64,000 nucleotides of DNA, taken from positions 558,001-622,000 of the forward strand of contig LT629302.1 of the NCBI GenBank assembly GCA_900104375.1. Direction: 5' to 3'. Below the pieces are notes generated by a model. It ran no database searches. It was not told the origin of the DNA and saw only the letters and a list, made by a program, of their open reading frames with translations. Position numbers and translations under genes: made by a program. The stretch comes from Flavobacteriaceae bacterium MAR_2010_188 (lineage in GTDB: Bacteria > Bacteroidota > Bacteroidia > Flavobacteriales > Flavobacteriaceae). This document shows positions 40,904 through 50,543 of the stretch, piece by piece (positions within the stretch are counted from its first letter, which is position 1; every line of letters begins with the position of its first letter).

Positions 40904-41686
40904 TTATAATATGAATCTTGTTCCTAAAAAAATTGTATAATTTATGTCCCTTGTTTTATCCCCATTTTGAATCAATGGAAATTGAAGTGCTGCTTCCCAA
41001 GTCCATTTGTTTTTTGCATATTGAATTCCTTGGGCGTAAAGTAATCTGTAAATATCTTGTTCGATCATAGCTTCGCTTGTATACTCAAAGTAAAGATTTA
41101 ACTGGTCGACCGGATAAGTAGGTTTTAATAATGGTAATCCAAAACCAAGCTTGTAAATAAAATTATCGCCATTGCCATCGGGTTGCCATTTATAGCCAAT
41201 TTCATTGGATACCCCGAGTCTTAAAGATTCGTAGCCTGCAACAATTCCGTAGTACCCAGAATACATACCCTCACTAATACCATCGATACCCAGTTTTTCT
41301 CCAGTTGGTAGGTCATGCATGGTCTTAGCGACCATCCTAAATGTTTTCCCCATTTGGTCTTTTCTAAGAAATTGGTATTTAGCCAAGAGTGATATATCTC
41401 CTAAACCATTCCCATTCATACCTCCATATTCGTCTTTGAAAGAATAGTCTACATAAGGCAAGTGCAATCCAACTAGAAAGTTATTTGAAACTACATATTG
41501 CGCAATTAGTGGAGCATTAACAAATGTTCCACGTTCTGTAGTTCGTATTTCGGTCAAGCTCTTGAAAAGGTAACTATTACCACCCAACATTATTGGATTA
41601 TCCGTAGTAATTGGAGGTCCTTGAGCTAATAAGACCTCAGGGGACAAAAAAAGTATTAGTAAAAAGGTAATTATAAAGAATTTCAT
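40904..41686 (-). CDS. outer-membrane beta-barrel protein (MetA-pathway/transporter-like)
   Basis: 260 residues with signal peptide (ending LLAQG). TTDNPIMLGGNSYLF at the N terminus and repeated amphipathic strands (GLGDISLLAKYQFL, NFIYKLGFGLPLL) to a C-terminal TIFLGTRFIL fit the small OMP family often called MetA-pathway of phenol degradation-like. In this cluster it may pass metals or solutes. It is 23 nt upstream of the HMA gene. Confidence 0.75.
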   Translation of the reverse strand: MKFFIITFLLILFLSPEVLLAQGPPITTDNPIMLGGNSYLFKSLTEIRTTERGTFVNAPLIAQYVVSNNFLVGLHLPYVDYSFKDEYGGMNGNGLGDISLLAKYQFLRKDQMGKTFRMVAKTMHDLPTGEKLGIDGISEGMYSGYYGIVAGYESLRLGVSNEIGYKWQPDGNGDNFIYKLGFGLPLLKPTYPVDQLNLYFEYTSEAMIEQDIYRLLYAQGIQYAKNKWTWEAALQFPLIQNGDKTRDINYTIFLGTRFIL

Positions 41687-41755
41687 ATGTTGATTTGTAA
41701 AATAATTGGTTGCTAAGCGCTCACAATCCTAAATGGAATATGATTAAACTGGCTA

Positions 41756-41773
41756 ATCCACTCGAAAGTGGAT
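41756..41773. repeat. 7-bp hairpin upstream of the OMP gene
   Basis: ATCCACT / AGTGGAT with CGAA loop between the HYC_CC_PP gene and the OMP gene. No T-run is present on the minus strand, so its function is uncertain. Confidence 0.4.
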
Positions 41774-41786
41774 AATTATTTTAAAA

Positions 41787-42164
41787 TCAGATTAAGAATG
41801 TATCGTAAAGTATATTAAAGTCCCGTTCAATAAGTGGCGGGCTATAATCAATGTAGAATTTGTTGCTTTGAACATAATCTATATAGACATATTCAATATC
41901 GAAAACCGGAAGTAGGGCTTCAAGATTGTTTTCAAATTGGAAGTTTTGAAAATAACCAGCGTAACTGTCATCAGTTTTGACTTTGGTAGAATGATTATCA
42001 CAGCAGCCATTTTCATCCATGGACATTCCACAGGAAAGTTCATTATGACCTACTGTTACTTCAGCAAAAACTTCGTGACCACCACAAAAATGTTGGGAAT
42101 AGGCAATTCCACTACTTCCAAGTAGTATTAAAAAAGAGAGAAAAGTGGATATAATTCTTGCCAT
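41787..42164 (-). CDS. HYC_CC_PP family protein
   Basis: 125 residues from the ATG at 42164; a longer open frame would begin upstream of the promoter box. Signal peptide (FLSFLILLGSSGIAYS), then the three motifs that name this Bacteroidota family: HFCGGH (25-30), CC at 54-55 and SPP at 108-110 (YSPPLIERD). Cys and His suggest metal binding; it occurs in copper clusters. Confidence 0.9.
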   Translation of the reverse strand: MARIISTFLSFLILLGSSGIAYSQHFCGGHEVFAEVTVGHNELSCGMSMDENGCCDNHSTKVKTDDSYAGYFQNFQFENNLEALLPVFDIEYVYIDYVQSNKFYIDYSPPLIERDFNILYDTFLI

Positions 42165-42171
42165 GAGACCA

Positions 42172-42179
42172 CAAATGTA
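42172..42179 (-). promoter_or_regulatory. -7 promoter box of the HYC_CC_PP gene
   Basis: Minus-strand TACATTTG matches TAnnTTTG exactly. The predicted start is near 42165, one base before the ATG, so the mRNA may be almost leaderless. Confidence 0.5.
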
Positions 42180-42225
42180 CAAAATGTGTACCTTGATCAA
42201 TTCAGTTTAACTTTTATTTAGATTT

Positions 42226-42954
42226 TCACGACAAAACCAGCATAAGTATTGCTGCCGCAACCGCTCCGAATAAAGGGCCAGCAACCGGAATCCAAGAATA
42301 CGACCAATCACTTAATGCTTTATTTTTTATAGGAAGAAAGGCATGAACTATTCTAGGTCCTAAATCCCTTGCAGGATTAATGGCATATCCAGTTGGACCA
42401 CCTAATGAAAGACCGATTGACCATACTAAAAATGCGACCGGAATTGCTCCTAGAGAACCAAGGCCGATAACGGTTTCTGGTTCGGTTATCGTTGCGTCAG
42501 TAAAGTATAAAATGGTAAAAATTAGGACAAAAGTTCCAACCGCCTCAGTTAAAAAATTCCTTGGAAAATTTCTTATTAGAGGTGCATTGCAAAAAGTTGC
42601 TTTTTTCGCATCGGCATCTTCGGTTTGATCATAATGGTCTTTATATAACAGCCAAACAAAGAAAGCGCCAGTCATTGCACCTAACATTTGGGCAACAATA
42701 TAAATGGCAACCGAAGACCATTCAAAAACCCCGGCAACCGCAAGTCCAATAGTAACTGCTGGGTTAAGATGCGCGCCACTGTAAGGACTAGTGATGACTA
42801 CAGCGACATATACGGCCAAAGCCCATCCAGTGGTGATTACAATCCATCCTCCGTTATTGCCAGCTGTTTTATTTAATAAAACATTTGCCACAACACCATT
42901 CCCTAATAAGATTAAGATGGCGGTACCTATAAATTCTGCTATAAATGGAGTCAT
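42226..42954 (-). CDS. glpF: aquaglyceroporin (glycerol facilitator)
   Basis: 242-residue MIP channel with six helices. First NPA loop at 64-66 (SGAHLNPAVTIG); second at 193-195 (GYAINPARDLGPR), with Asp197 after NPAR as in glycerol-conducting members. It imports glycerol by facilitated diffusion; the kinase gene lies directly upstream, 6 nt away. Confidence 0.93.
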   Translation of the reverse strand: MTPFIAEFIGTAILILLGNGVVANVLLNKTAGNNGGWIVITTGWALAVYVAVVITSPYSGAHLNPAVTIGLAVAGVFEWSSVAIYIVAQMLGAMTGAFFVWLLYKDHYDQTEDADAKKATFCNAPLIRNFPRNFLTEAVGTFVLIFTILYFTDATITEPETVIGLGSLGAIPVAFLVWSIGLSLGGPTGYAINPARDLGPRIVHAFLPIKNKALSDWSYSWIPVAGPLFGAVAAAILMLVLS

Positions 42955-42960
42955 AGATTT

Positions 42961-44454
42961 TTAATTTTTTGTCCAAAATTCTAAGGTAGATATTGCCTTA
43001 TACCAACCCTTAATATTCTTTTCGATAACTTCTCTTTTTTGAGTGGGCTCAAATTTTCTGTCAACCTTCCAAATGGATTGGATTTCGTCTGTATCGGACC
43101 AATAACCAACCGCTAGGCCGGCTAAAAAGGCTGCTCCCATGGCGGTTGTCTCAACAATTTCTGGTCTTACTGTAGTTGTGTTTAAAACATCAGCTTGATA
43201 TTGCATCAACATATTATTGACAGTAGCACCTCCATCGACGCGTAATTCTTGAATATTTAAGCCTGAGTCGGCTTCCATAGACTTTAAGATGTCCATCGTT
43301 TGATAGGCGATAGACTCCAAAGCTGCTCTTGCGATATGGGCATCTGTAGTTCCTCTAGTTAATCCGAATATTGTCCCTTGCGCTTTTTGATTCCAATGTG
43401 GAGCTCCTAATCCTGCAAATGAGGGGACGAAATAAACTCCTTCAGAATCATCTACAGATTTTGCCAAACTTTCAACATCTTCTGAGCGTCTAATTATCTT
43501 GAGACCATCCCGAAGCCATTGTACCACTGCGCCGGCAATAAAAACGCTTCCTTCTAGTGCGTAAGTTGTTTTACCATTTATTTTCCAAGCGACGGTAGTT
43601 AAGAGATTATTTTTTGAGATTTTTGGAAGGTCACCAATATTCATCAACATAAAGCAACCAGTACCGTAAGTGTTTTTCACCATCCCTGGTTTAGTGCACA
43701 TCTGTCCGAAAAGCGCAGCTTGCTGGTCACCCGCAATACCTGCAATAGGTATTTTAGTGTCGTAAAAGGTAGAAGTGGTATGACCATAAATTTCACTAGA
43801 CTGTTTTACCTCTGGCAACATACTTTTAGGAATATCAAAAAACGACAAAAGTTCGTCATCCCAGTCCATAGTATTAATATTGAAAAGTAAGGTCCTGCTG
43901 GCATTTGTAACATCGGTGATGTGCTGTTCACCCTTAGTAAAATTCCAAACTAGCCAAGAATCGATTGTTCCCATTGCCAGTTCGCCATTTTCAGCTTTTT
44001 CCCTCGCTCCTTCAACATTGTCTAAAATCCATTTCAGCTTGGTACCAGAAAAATAGGAGTCAATGACTAAGCCAGTTTTATCTCTTATCATTTCGGAGTG
44101 ACCATCTTTTTTCAATTGGTCACAATAATCTGAAGTGCGCTTATCTTGCCAAACTATCGCGTTGTAGATTGCTTTGCCGGTTTTTCGATTCCACACAACA
44201 ATGGTTTCCCTTTGATTGGTTATACCGATTGCTTTAATGTTTTCTGCGTTTAAACCTTTGTTAGCGATTGCTTCTGCGGCAACACCGGTTTGGGTGGACC
44301 AAATTTCTTGTGGGTCATGTTCTACCCATCCTGGTTTTGGAAAGTATTGTTTGAATTCCTTTTGGGCAAGAGAAATTATATCGCCAGTTTTATTGAAGAT
44401 TATTGCCCTAGAGCTGGTTGTTCCTTGATCTAAAGCTAGAATATAATCTGGCAT
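42961..44454 (-). CDS. glpK: glycerol kinase
   Basis: 497 residues, full length. FGGY kinase motifs: [15 protein letters not shown] (5-19), [34 protein letters not shown] and [15 protein letters not shown]. It phosphorylates glycerol with ATP to sn-glycerol 3-phosphate, trapping the glycerol entering through GlpF. It lies between glpD and glpF on the same strand. Confidence 0.96.
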   Translation of the reverse strand: MPDYILALDQGTTSSRAIIFNKTGDIISLAQKEFKQYFPKPGWVEHDPQEIWSTQTGVAAEAIANKGLNAENIKAIGITNQRETIVVWNRKTGKAIYNAIVWQDKRTSDYCDQLKKDGHSEMIRDKTGLVIDSYFSGTKLKWILDNVEGAREKAENGELAMGTIDSWLVWNFTKGEQHITDVTNASRTLLFNINTMDWDDELLSFFDIPKSMLPEVKQSSEIYGHTTSTFYDTKIPIAGIAGDQQAALFGQMCTKPGMVKNTYGTGCFMLMNIGDLPKISKNNLLTTVAWKINGKTTYALEGSVFIAGAVVQWLRDGLKIIRRSEDVESLAKSVDDSEGVYFVPSFAGLGAPHWNQKAQGTIFGLTRGTTDAHIARAALESIAYQTMDILKSMEADSGLNIQELRVDGGATVNNMLMQYQADVLNTTTVRPEIVETTAMGAAFLAGLAVGYWSDTDEIQSIWKVDRKFEPTQKREVIEKNIKGWYKAISTLEFWTKN

Positions 44455-44492
44455 CTCTTGGTCTTGGTTAGATTTTTACTAAAATAACGAAT

Positions 44493-46064
44493 TTATTGCA
44501 ACATATATTGGGCGGCAAGTTGCTCAAACCCATTAATTTCTTTTTGCTCTTTTTCATGATTCCAACCTAATTCCTTGGCCATAATTCTTGCAATTTCGGT
44601 TGAAACTTCCACAGCGGCTTTTGCATCCAAAAAGAGTAATCTTATTCTTCGGGCCAAGATATCTTCCACGGTTCTTGCCATTTCAAATTTAATGGCCCAG
44701 TATATTTCAACGTTAAGAAATATATGATTAGGATGAATTTTTTCACCTAACTCAGGATTTTCAGAAATCATTTTTTCCATTTCTTTACTATCGGAACCAT
44801 ATCGATTTAAAGATTCAAAAGTTGAAGATTCATCAGTACAACCATGAATTGGAAGTTTTTTGGTTTTACATTTTGAATCAACAAGCATTTCGAGCTCAAT
44901 TGCCTTATCAATCGCATCTTGCGCCATTCTTCGGTAAGTCGTCCATTTACCGCCTATAACCGACAAAAGTCTAGAATCGGAAACAATAATTTTGTGGCTT
45001 CGGGATATTTCCTTGGTCTTTTCATCTTCATCTTGAGGAGCGGCAAGAGGTCGGAGTCCGGCAAACATACTCAGGACATCTGATCTGGACACGTCTTTAG
45101 AAAGATACTGATTAGCTGTATTAAGGATAAACTCGATTTCTTTTTCAAGCGGTTTAGGCTCTAGGCTGTGGCTATCGAGCAGAGTGTCAGTAGTGCCAAC
45201 CAGCACTTTACCTTGCCAAGGGACTAAGAAAAGTACACGCCCATCTGAAGTTTTTGGAATCATGATTGCGTCGTCACCCGGTAAGAATGACTTGTCCAAA
45301 ACCAAATGAATTCCTTGGCTCGGTCGAACGGTAACGTGCAATTTGGGGTCGTCCATTTTTATAATCCCATCGGTAAAAACGCCGGTAGCGTTTATAACAA
45401 CTTTGGAGGTAATCGTTTTTACCTCATTTGTCTCACCATCTCTTGCCGTTAATCCGGATATGTTGTCCTTTTCATCTTTTATCAAACCTTCAACCTGAAA
45501 ATGGTTTAAAACGACCGCTCCATAATCTATAGCAGTTTGCGCAATATTGATGGCTAGACGTGAATCATCAAATTGTCCATCATAATAAACCACACCACCA
45601 ACTAAATCATGTTCCTCAATGGTTTCGATACGTTTTAGAGTTTCTTCCCGATTGATTCTTTCGGATTTTCCGAAACTAAGACGAAAGGCCAGTAAGTCAT
45701 AAGCCTTTAAGCCCACGTTATAGAAAACATTATCGAACCACTTATAATTTGGGATAATAAAAGACTGGACCCTCACCAGGTGAGCAGCATTTTTTAACAA
45801 TCTTCCGCGTTCTTTAAGTGCTTCCTTTACCAAATCTATATGTCCCTGAGCAAGGTATCGAACTCCGCCGTGTACCAATTTAGTGCTACGACTAGATGTA
45901 CCCTTTGCAAAATCGACCTGTTCTAGTAACAAGGTTTTGTAACCACGGGTAGCGCTATCTAATGCGATACCGAGACCGGTAGCGCCGCCGCCTATAATGA
46001 CGACATCCCACACTAAGGTGCTTTTCAATTGCTCTATTTGTCTTTCTCGATTATATAAATTCAA
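44493..46064 (-). CDS. glpD: glycerol-3-phosphate dehydrogenase (FAD)
   Basis: 523 residues, TTG start. FAD site: DVVIIGGGATGLGIALDSATRG (about 20-41), then SSRSTKLVHGGVRYL, and the C-terminal helical domain (VEDILARRIRLLFLD). It oxidises glycerol 3-phosphate to DHAP at the membrane and passes electrons to quinone. It is the first gene of glpD-glpK-glpF; no glpR-like regulator is nearby. Confidence 0.95.
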   Translation of the reverse strand: MNLYNRERQIEQLKSTLVWDVVIIGGGATGLGIALDSATRGYKTLLLEQVDFAKGTSSRSTKLVHGGVRYLAQGHIDLVKEALKERGRLLKNAAHLVRVQSFIIPNYKWFDNVFYNVGLKAYDLLAFRLSFGKSERINREETLKRIETIEEHDLVGGVVYYDGQFDDSRLAINIAQTAIDYGAVVLNHFQVEGLIKDEKDNISGLTARDGETNEVKTITSKVVINATGVFTDGIIKMDDPKLHVTVRPSQGIHLVLDKSFLPGDDAIMIPKTSDGRVLFLVPWQGKVLVGTTDTLLDSHSLEPKPLEKEIEFILNTANQYLSKDVSRSDVLSMFAGLRPLAAPQDEDEKTKEISRSHKIIVSDSRLLSVIGGKWTTYRRMAQDAIDKAIELEMLVDSKCKTKKLPIHGCTDESSTFESLNRYGSDSKEMEKMISENPELGEKIHPNHIFLNVEIYWAIKFEMARTVEDILARRIRLLFLDAKAAVEVSTEIARIMAKELGWNHEKEQKEINGFEQLAAQYMLQ

Positions 46065-46128
46065 GGTTGGATTTTAAATTAGTTTATAAGTTAGCTTAAA
46101 TATAATCCGTAGTTAAGAACTTAACAAA

Positions 46129-46161
46129 AAAATCCATCGGCCAAATAGGTCGATGGATTTT
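46129..46161 (-). terminator. terminator of the Met/His-rich protein gene
   Basis: 11-bp perfect stem AAAATCCATCG / CGATGGATTTT with 11-nt loop, followed on the minus strand by a T-run. Confidence 0.85.
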
Positions 46162-46188
46162 ATAGATTGTAAAAGTATTTATATTCTT

Positions 46189-46980
46189 CTACATTTTAGT
46201 ATTTTTCTTGATTGCAGCCATAACCTCTTCCTTGGTTAAGCCAGTAGTATTAACATCAGCATCTGCAGCAGCCTTAGTCTCTACTGTAAATTGAAGTTTT
46301 TCCATATATGCCGGACTAGCTCCGCTCATTTTTTCTTTTATTATATCTGCATATGCTTTACGGGCTTCTTCAACGGTTTTCTTATCGTTGATTATGTCAT
46401 GAGCTAAATTAAGCGCCAAGAAATTGTTTGCTTCCAGATCGCAACGGGCACTAAAATGACCCTGCGTTCTATCAAAGGTCACACTGCCATCAAATTCTCC
46501 CAAGGCAGACATTTTTTCTTCCGGGACATCATGGTAGATAGTCATTTGAATATAATCTGTATGTGCAACAGGAAAGTCATGGTCCGTTTCATCTTTCGAC
46601 AAACGAATCAATTCCCACACTCCGGCATTGTACCAAATTAGTTCTTTGTCAGTAATCCCATTGGGCACTCCATAAGCCTTAATGGTCTCTTCCGCAGATT
46701 TTTTAGTGTGCTCAGGCCAATCCTTGATAATATTATTGACGTTGCCCATCCTTTGATTATCATCTTTTTTCATATCCATATGATCCATTTTTTCATGGTC
46801 CATAATGTCATGATTTCTCTTCTTGTGATTCATGGTATCACGGTCCATATCCATCATCTCCTTTTCATTCATCTTTGTCGTTTGATCCATCTTTTTTTCC
46901 TTTTTGGTAGTCTCTTGTGCGTTAATCGCACCAAAACCAACAAAAAGGAAAATTAAGACTACTATTATTAAATTTTTCAT
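46189..46980 (-). CDS. secreted protein with Met/His/Asp-rich metal-binding N terminus
   Basis: 263 residues, signal peptide (ending INAQ). Residues 31-78 are almost only M, D, H, K, E and N with MxMxx, HDIMDHEKMDHMDMKKD phrases, like CopA/PcoA-type copper/silver loading tails. The C-terminal about 180 residues (NIIKDWPEHTKKSAEETIKAYGVPNGITDKELIWYNAGVW.., AEEKMSALGEFDGSVTF..) form a conserved domain I do not recognise. It is in its own transcript, near the copper cluster but 4 kb away. Confidence 0.75.
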   Translation of the reverse strand: MKNLIIVVLIFLFVGFGAINAQETTKKEKKMDQTTKMNEKEMMDMDRDTMNHKKRNHDIMDHEKMDHMDMKKDDNQRMGNVNNIIKDWPEHTKKSAEETIKAYGVPNGITDKELIWYNAGVWELIRLSKDETDHDFPVAHTDYIQMTIYHDVPEEKMSALGEFDGSVTFDRTQGHFSARCDLEANNFLALNLAHDIINDKKTVEEARKAYADIIKEKMSGASPAYMEKLQFTVETKAAADADVNTTGLTKEEVMAAIKKNTKM

Positions 46981-47174
46981 TATTTGTTATTTAAAGGATT
47001 AATAATTTATAAAGGAAATATACATCTTGATAAGCGGAGTCCTTGTTGCATAAAAATCTTCTCTTGATCCTAAAGAATCTTGCCTATTGATTTTCAATAA
47101 TCTATTTATAATATTTAAAAACCGAGACTAAGTATTTTGCGTATCTAAACTATTAATCCATAAAACCAAAATCA

Positions 47175-47672
47175 ATGAAAAATTATTTAAAAGTTATTCG
47201 ATTAGCCTTCTTCTTTGGAGCATTAACTCTATGCTTTAGCTTTACGGCTGCGGAAGATAAAACAGAGAATCCGGTCGAGGCCAAAGAAGTTAAAGGGAAT
47301 GATTATATCTATATGACTAATCTTTCTGGTAGTAATGAGAATCCAGCCGTTTCTACAGCTGCCAAAGGAAAAGCAATCGTGAGAATTAGTAAAGATGAAT
47401 CATCAGTATATTATAAGATTATCGTGCAAAACATCGACAGCCCATCTGCAGCTCATTTTCATATGGGTATGCCAGGCATGAATGGACCTGTAATCGTAGG
47501 ATTGTATATGGGAGGTGAAGACGGAATTGTAAATGGTCTTTTAACTGAAGGTGTTTTAACTTCAGACGATACCAATATTTCTATGCTGATCAATTCGATA
47601 AGGTCTGGAAGCATTTACGTAAACGTTCATACTCCAGCTAATCCTCGTGGAGAATTGAGAGGACAATTATAA
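47175..47672 (+). CDS. secreted CHRD-domain protein
   Basis: 165 residues, signal peptide (FFFGALTLCFSFTAA). CHRD domain: YMTNLSGSNENPAVSTAAKGKAIVRI, AAHFHMGMPGMNGPVIVGLY, and the hallmark SGSIYVNVHTPANPRGELRGQL. The domain was named after chordin; its role in bacteria is unknown, possibly binding at the cell surface. It is monocistronic with a very strong terminator. Confidence 0.92.
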   Translation: MKNYLKVIRLAFFFGALTLCFSFTAAEDKTENPVEAKEVKGNDYIYMTNLSGSNENPAVSTAAKGKAIVRISKDESSVYYKIIVQNIDSPSAAHFHMGMPGMNGPVIVGLYMGGEDGIVNGLLTEGVLTSDDTNISMLINSIRSGSIYVNVHTPANPRGELRGQL

Positions 47673-47694
47673 TAAAACGCTTTTGTTTAAAGAG

Positions 47695-47730
47695 AAAACG
47701 AGATTGAAGCAATTCAATCTCGTTTTTTTT
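47695..47730. terminator. strong bidirectional terminator
   Basis: 14-bp perfect stem (AAAACGAGATTGAA / TTCAATCTCGTTTT) with GCAA tetraloop and T-run, between the convergent CHRD and acyl-CoA dehydrogenase genes. Confidence 0.92.
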
Positions 47731-47777
47731 ATGCCATAATTACAAATTTTCATATTAATTTTTTACCACGCAAATTC

Positions 47778-49142
47778 TTAAACAAATGCGCTATAACCGG
47801 TGATTGCCCGACCTACGATTAAGGTGTTTATTTCTTTGGTACCTTCATAAGAATAAATCGCTTCGGCATCGGCGACAAATCTGGCAACGTTATACTCTAA
47901 TAAAATCCCGTTACCACCCATAACTTCTCTCGCTTTGCTAACTACATCCCTTGTCCTTAGCGAGCAAAATACTTTAGCCAAAGATGCGTGCTCATCGGTT
48001 AAAAGACCTTGATCTTGAAGTTCTGAAAGCCGATAAACCATCGTTTTCATTGCGGTTAGGTTAGAAAGCATCTCTACCAAGTGATTTTGTATCAATTGAT
48101 AGGAAGCAATAGGTTTGCCGAACTGTTCTCTTTTTTTTGTGTATTTGAGAGCGTTTTCATAAGCTCCCCTCGCACAGCCAACCGCTTGCCAAGCAACTCC
48201 GGCACGTGTCATCCTTAGAACTTTCGCGGTATCCCTAAATGAATTTGCATTCGCCAGTTTATCTTTTTCTGGAACCCTACAATCTGTGAGGGTAATCAAA
48301 GCATTTTGCACCGTACGGAGCGCCATTTTATCTTCGATTTTTTCAGCTTTAAAACCAGGATTGTCTTTTCTCACCAAAAAACCTTTTACTTTATTTGTTG
48401 AGATTTCTCTTGCCCAGATTACAGTGACATCAGAAAACGTTGCGTTACCTATCCATTTTTTCTGTCCATTAATAACCCATTCGTCACCTTCGAGAATGCA
48501 GGTTGTTTCCATTCCGCCAGAAACACCGCTGCCAACGTTAGGTTCAGTCAGTCCAAAAGCGCCAATAAGTTCTAGTTTTTGCATTTTTGGCAACCATTCT
48601 TGTTTTTGCTCTTCACTTCCACATAAATAAATCGATCCCATCGCAAGACCACTGTGTACGCCAAAAAAGGTTGAAATCGAAACATCTACTCTTGCCATTT
48701 CTTCTGCAATAATTCCTTCCATGACAAAAGGCATATCGGGACAACCATAACCTTTATAGGCTATTCCGCAGATATTTAATTCTGCTATTTTGGGAATGAT
48801 CTCAAACGGAAACTCCGCTCTATTCCAATATTTATTAGCAATCGGGTCTACCACGTCTTCCATAAAACTTCTGACTTTAAGTTGAAGTTCTCTTTCTTCT
48901 TGTGACAGTTTTAGGTCTAGGTCGTAAAAATCGCCATCGATTGGAGGCAGCTTGTGCTGTCCTTTCTTGCCGCCGCTATTTTTAAGCATTTTCATCATAC
49001 CGTTGAGTTGATCATCGTTCAGTTCTCCTACTGTTTTCATGATTGCGGGAAGGTCAATTTTTTCTGAAATCCGATTTAACTCGTTCAAATCGACACTCTT
49101 CATTAAATGGATGACTCGTTTTACCTTGTTGAATAATTTCAT
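47778..49142 (-). CDS. acyl-CoA dehydrogenase family protein (glutaryl-CoA dehydrogenase-like)
   Basis: 454 residues; about 65 N-terminal residues precede the usual domain. FAD/acyl-CoA signatures: GAFGLTEPNVGSGVSGGMET, KKWIGNATFSDV, and the C-terminal EAIYSYEGTKEINTLIVGRAITG with the catalytic Glu of the GCDH/IVD-type loop. It oxidises acyl-CoA alpha-beta bonds, electrons passing to ETF. Substrate uncertain; glutaryl-CoA dehydrogenases have similar length and GTxxI motif. Confidence 0.88.
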   Translation of the reverse strand: MKLFNKVKRVIHLMKSVDLNELNRISEKIDLPAIMKTVGELNDDQLNGMMKMLKNSGGKKGQHKLPPIDGDFYDLDLKLSQEERELQLKVRSFMEDVVDPIANKYWNRAEFPFEIIPKIAELNICGIAYKGYGCPDMPFVMEGIIAEEMARVDVSISTFFGVHSGLAMGSIYLCGSEEQKQEWLPKMQKLELIGAFGLTEPNVGSGVSGGMETTCILEGDEWVINGQKKWIGNATFSDVTVIWAREISTNKVKGFLVRKDNPGFKAEKIEDKMALRTVQNALITLTDCRVPEKDKLANANSFRDTAKVLRMTRAGVAWQAVGCARGAYENALKYTKKREQFGKPIASYQLIQNHLVEMLSNLTAMKTMVYRLSELQDQGLLTDEHASLAKVFCSLRTRDVVSKAREVMGGNGILLEYNVARFVADAEAIYSYEGTKEINTLIVGRAITGYSAFV

Positions 49143-49267
49143 ATTTAAGTTTTAAGGACATTTAAATTAGTTTCAAAAGTTACTGAAATAAAATTATAGC
49201 AATGTCCTCTACCACAGCAAGAATTGAAAGTATATCATTAATTTTATGTTGATTTAAAACTATACAA

Positions 49268-49678
49268 ATGAAAAATCCCATAACAATTGAAACAAAAGTT
49301 CAGGCCGATATCGATAAAGTATGGAAGTATTGGACCGAGCCAAAACATATTGAGAAGTGGAATAATGCATCTGATGATTGGCATACCGTAAGTGTAGAAA
49401 ATGATGTGAAGGAGGAGGGTGAGTTTAAATATAGAATGGAAGCCAAAGACGGAACCATGGGCTTCGATTTTGGCGGAACCTATTCTGCCGTAAAAAAGAA
49501 TGACTTACTAGAATACGCACTTCACGACGGCAGGAAAGTTAAGATTGAATTTTTAAAAGATGCGGATAGAGTGAAGATTGTGGAAACCTTTGAGCCAGAA
49601 AGTGAAAATTCGGTTGAGATGCAAAAACAGGGATGGCAGGCTATCCTGGCTAATTTTAAAAAATACGTGGAAGACTGA
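49268..49678 (+). CDS. SRPBCC/AHSA1 family protein
   Basis: 136 residues: ITIETKVQADIDKVWKYWTEPKHIEKWNNASDDWHT is the typical AHSA1-like start; a C-terminal helix NSVEMQKQGWQAILANFKKYVED closes the hydrophobic pocket. Ligand unknown. First of three genes with PhnB-like and VOC proteins downstream (12-nt gap). Confidence 0.9.
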   Translation: MKNPITIETKVQADIDKVWKYWTEPKHIEKWNNASDDWHTVSVENDVKEEGEFKYRMEAKDGTMGFDFGGTYSAVKKNDLLEYALHDGRKVKIEFLKDADRVKIVETFEPESENSVEMQKQGWQAILANFKKYVED

Positions 49679-49690
49679 TTAATCTGTGCC

Positions 49691-50530
49691 ATGAAGAATC
49701 GCATTTATCCTTGTTTATCATTTAACGACCAATCTAGGGAAGCTTCAGATTTTTATCTACAAGTTTTTAAAGCTTCCAGTTTAAGCAGCAGAACCGATAT
49801 TGTTTCAATTTTAAATATTGTAGGTCATAAATTTATGGCTTTGGATGCCGGGGCTGACTTTAAGCCTAATCCCGCAATGTCTTTTTATACGGTTTTTGAA
49901 TCTGAAAAAGAACTCAAGCAGGTCTGGAATTCGCTCTCAGAAACCGGAATGGTTATGATGCCTTTAAACAAGTACGATTGGAGTGAACTTTATGGTTGGG
50001 TGAGCGATAAATTTGGAGTTTCCTGGCAGCTATCCTTAGGGAAAAGGTCAGACATGGGACAAAAAATTACACCCGCCCTCATGTTCGTTGGCAGACAATT
50101 TGGTAAGGCGGAAGAAGCTATAGATTTTTATACTACAATATTTGACGATTCTAATCAAATTGTAATGAACCGATACAGGGAAGACGATAAATTGCAGGCG
50201 GGAAAATTGGTGCATGCACAATTTCAGCTCAAAGGGCAACGGTTTATTGCAATGGATAGTGGGATGGAACATAAATTTCAATTTTCAGAAGGAAATTCAT
50301 TTGTGGTATCATGCAAAAACGGAAAGGAAATTGATCACTATTGGGAAGCATTGAGCGCCGGTGGAGAAAAATCTAGATGCGGTTGGTTAAAAGACAAGTT
50401 TGGTCTTTCGTGGCAAATTGTGCCCGCAGAATTGGGCGAGTGGATGAAGGATAAAGATCGGACCAAACGCATAATGGCTAAAGTGATTACGATGGACAAA
50501 TTAGATTACGACGAATTAAAAAATGCCTAA
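49691..50530 (+). CDS. PhnB-type VOC family protein, two domains
   Basis: 279 residues with two tandem 3-demethylubiquinone-like/PhnB domains. Domain 1: YPCLSFNDQSREASDFYLQVFKASS, then GWVSDKFGVSWQLSL. Domain 2: TPALMFVGRQFGKAEEAIDFYTTIFDDS, then GWLKDKFGLSWQIVP. The repeated halves show an internal duplication. Usually no enzyme activity is known. Confidence 0.9.
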   Translation: MKNRIYPCLSFNDQSREASDFYLQVFKASSLSSRTDIVSILNIVGHKFMALDAGADFKPNPAMSFYTVFESEKELKQVWNSLSETGMVMMPLNKYDWSELYGWVSDKFGVSWQLSLGKRSDMGQKITPALMFVGRQFGKAEEAIDFYTTIFDDSNQIVMNRYREDDKLQAGKLVHAQFQLKGQRFIAMDSGMEHKFQFSEGNSFVVSCKNGKEIDHYWEALSAGGEKSRCGWLKDKFGLSWQIVPAELGEWMKDKDRTKRIMAKVITMDKLDYDELKNA

Positions 50531-50543
50531 AAATTAAGAAACC

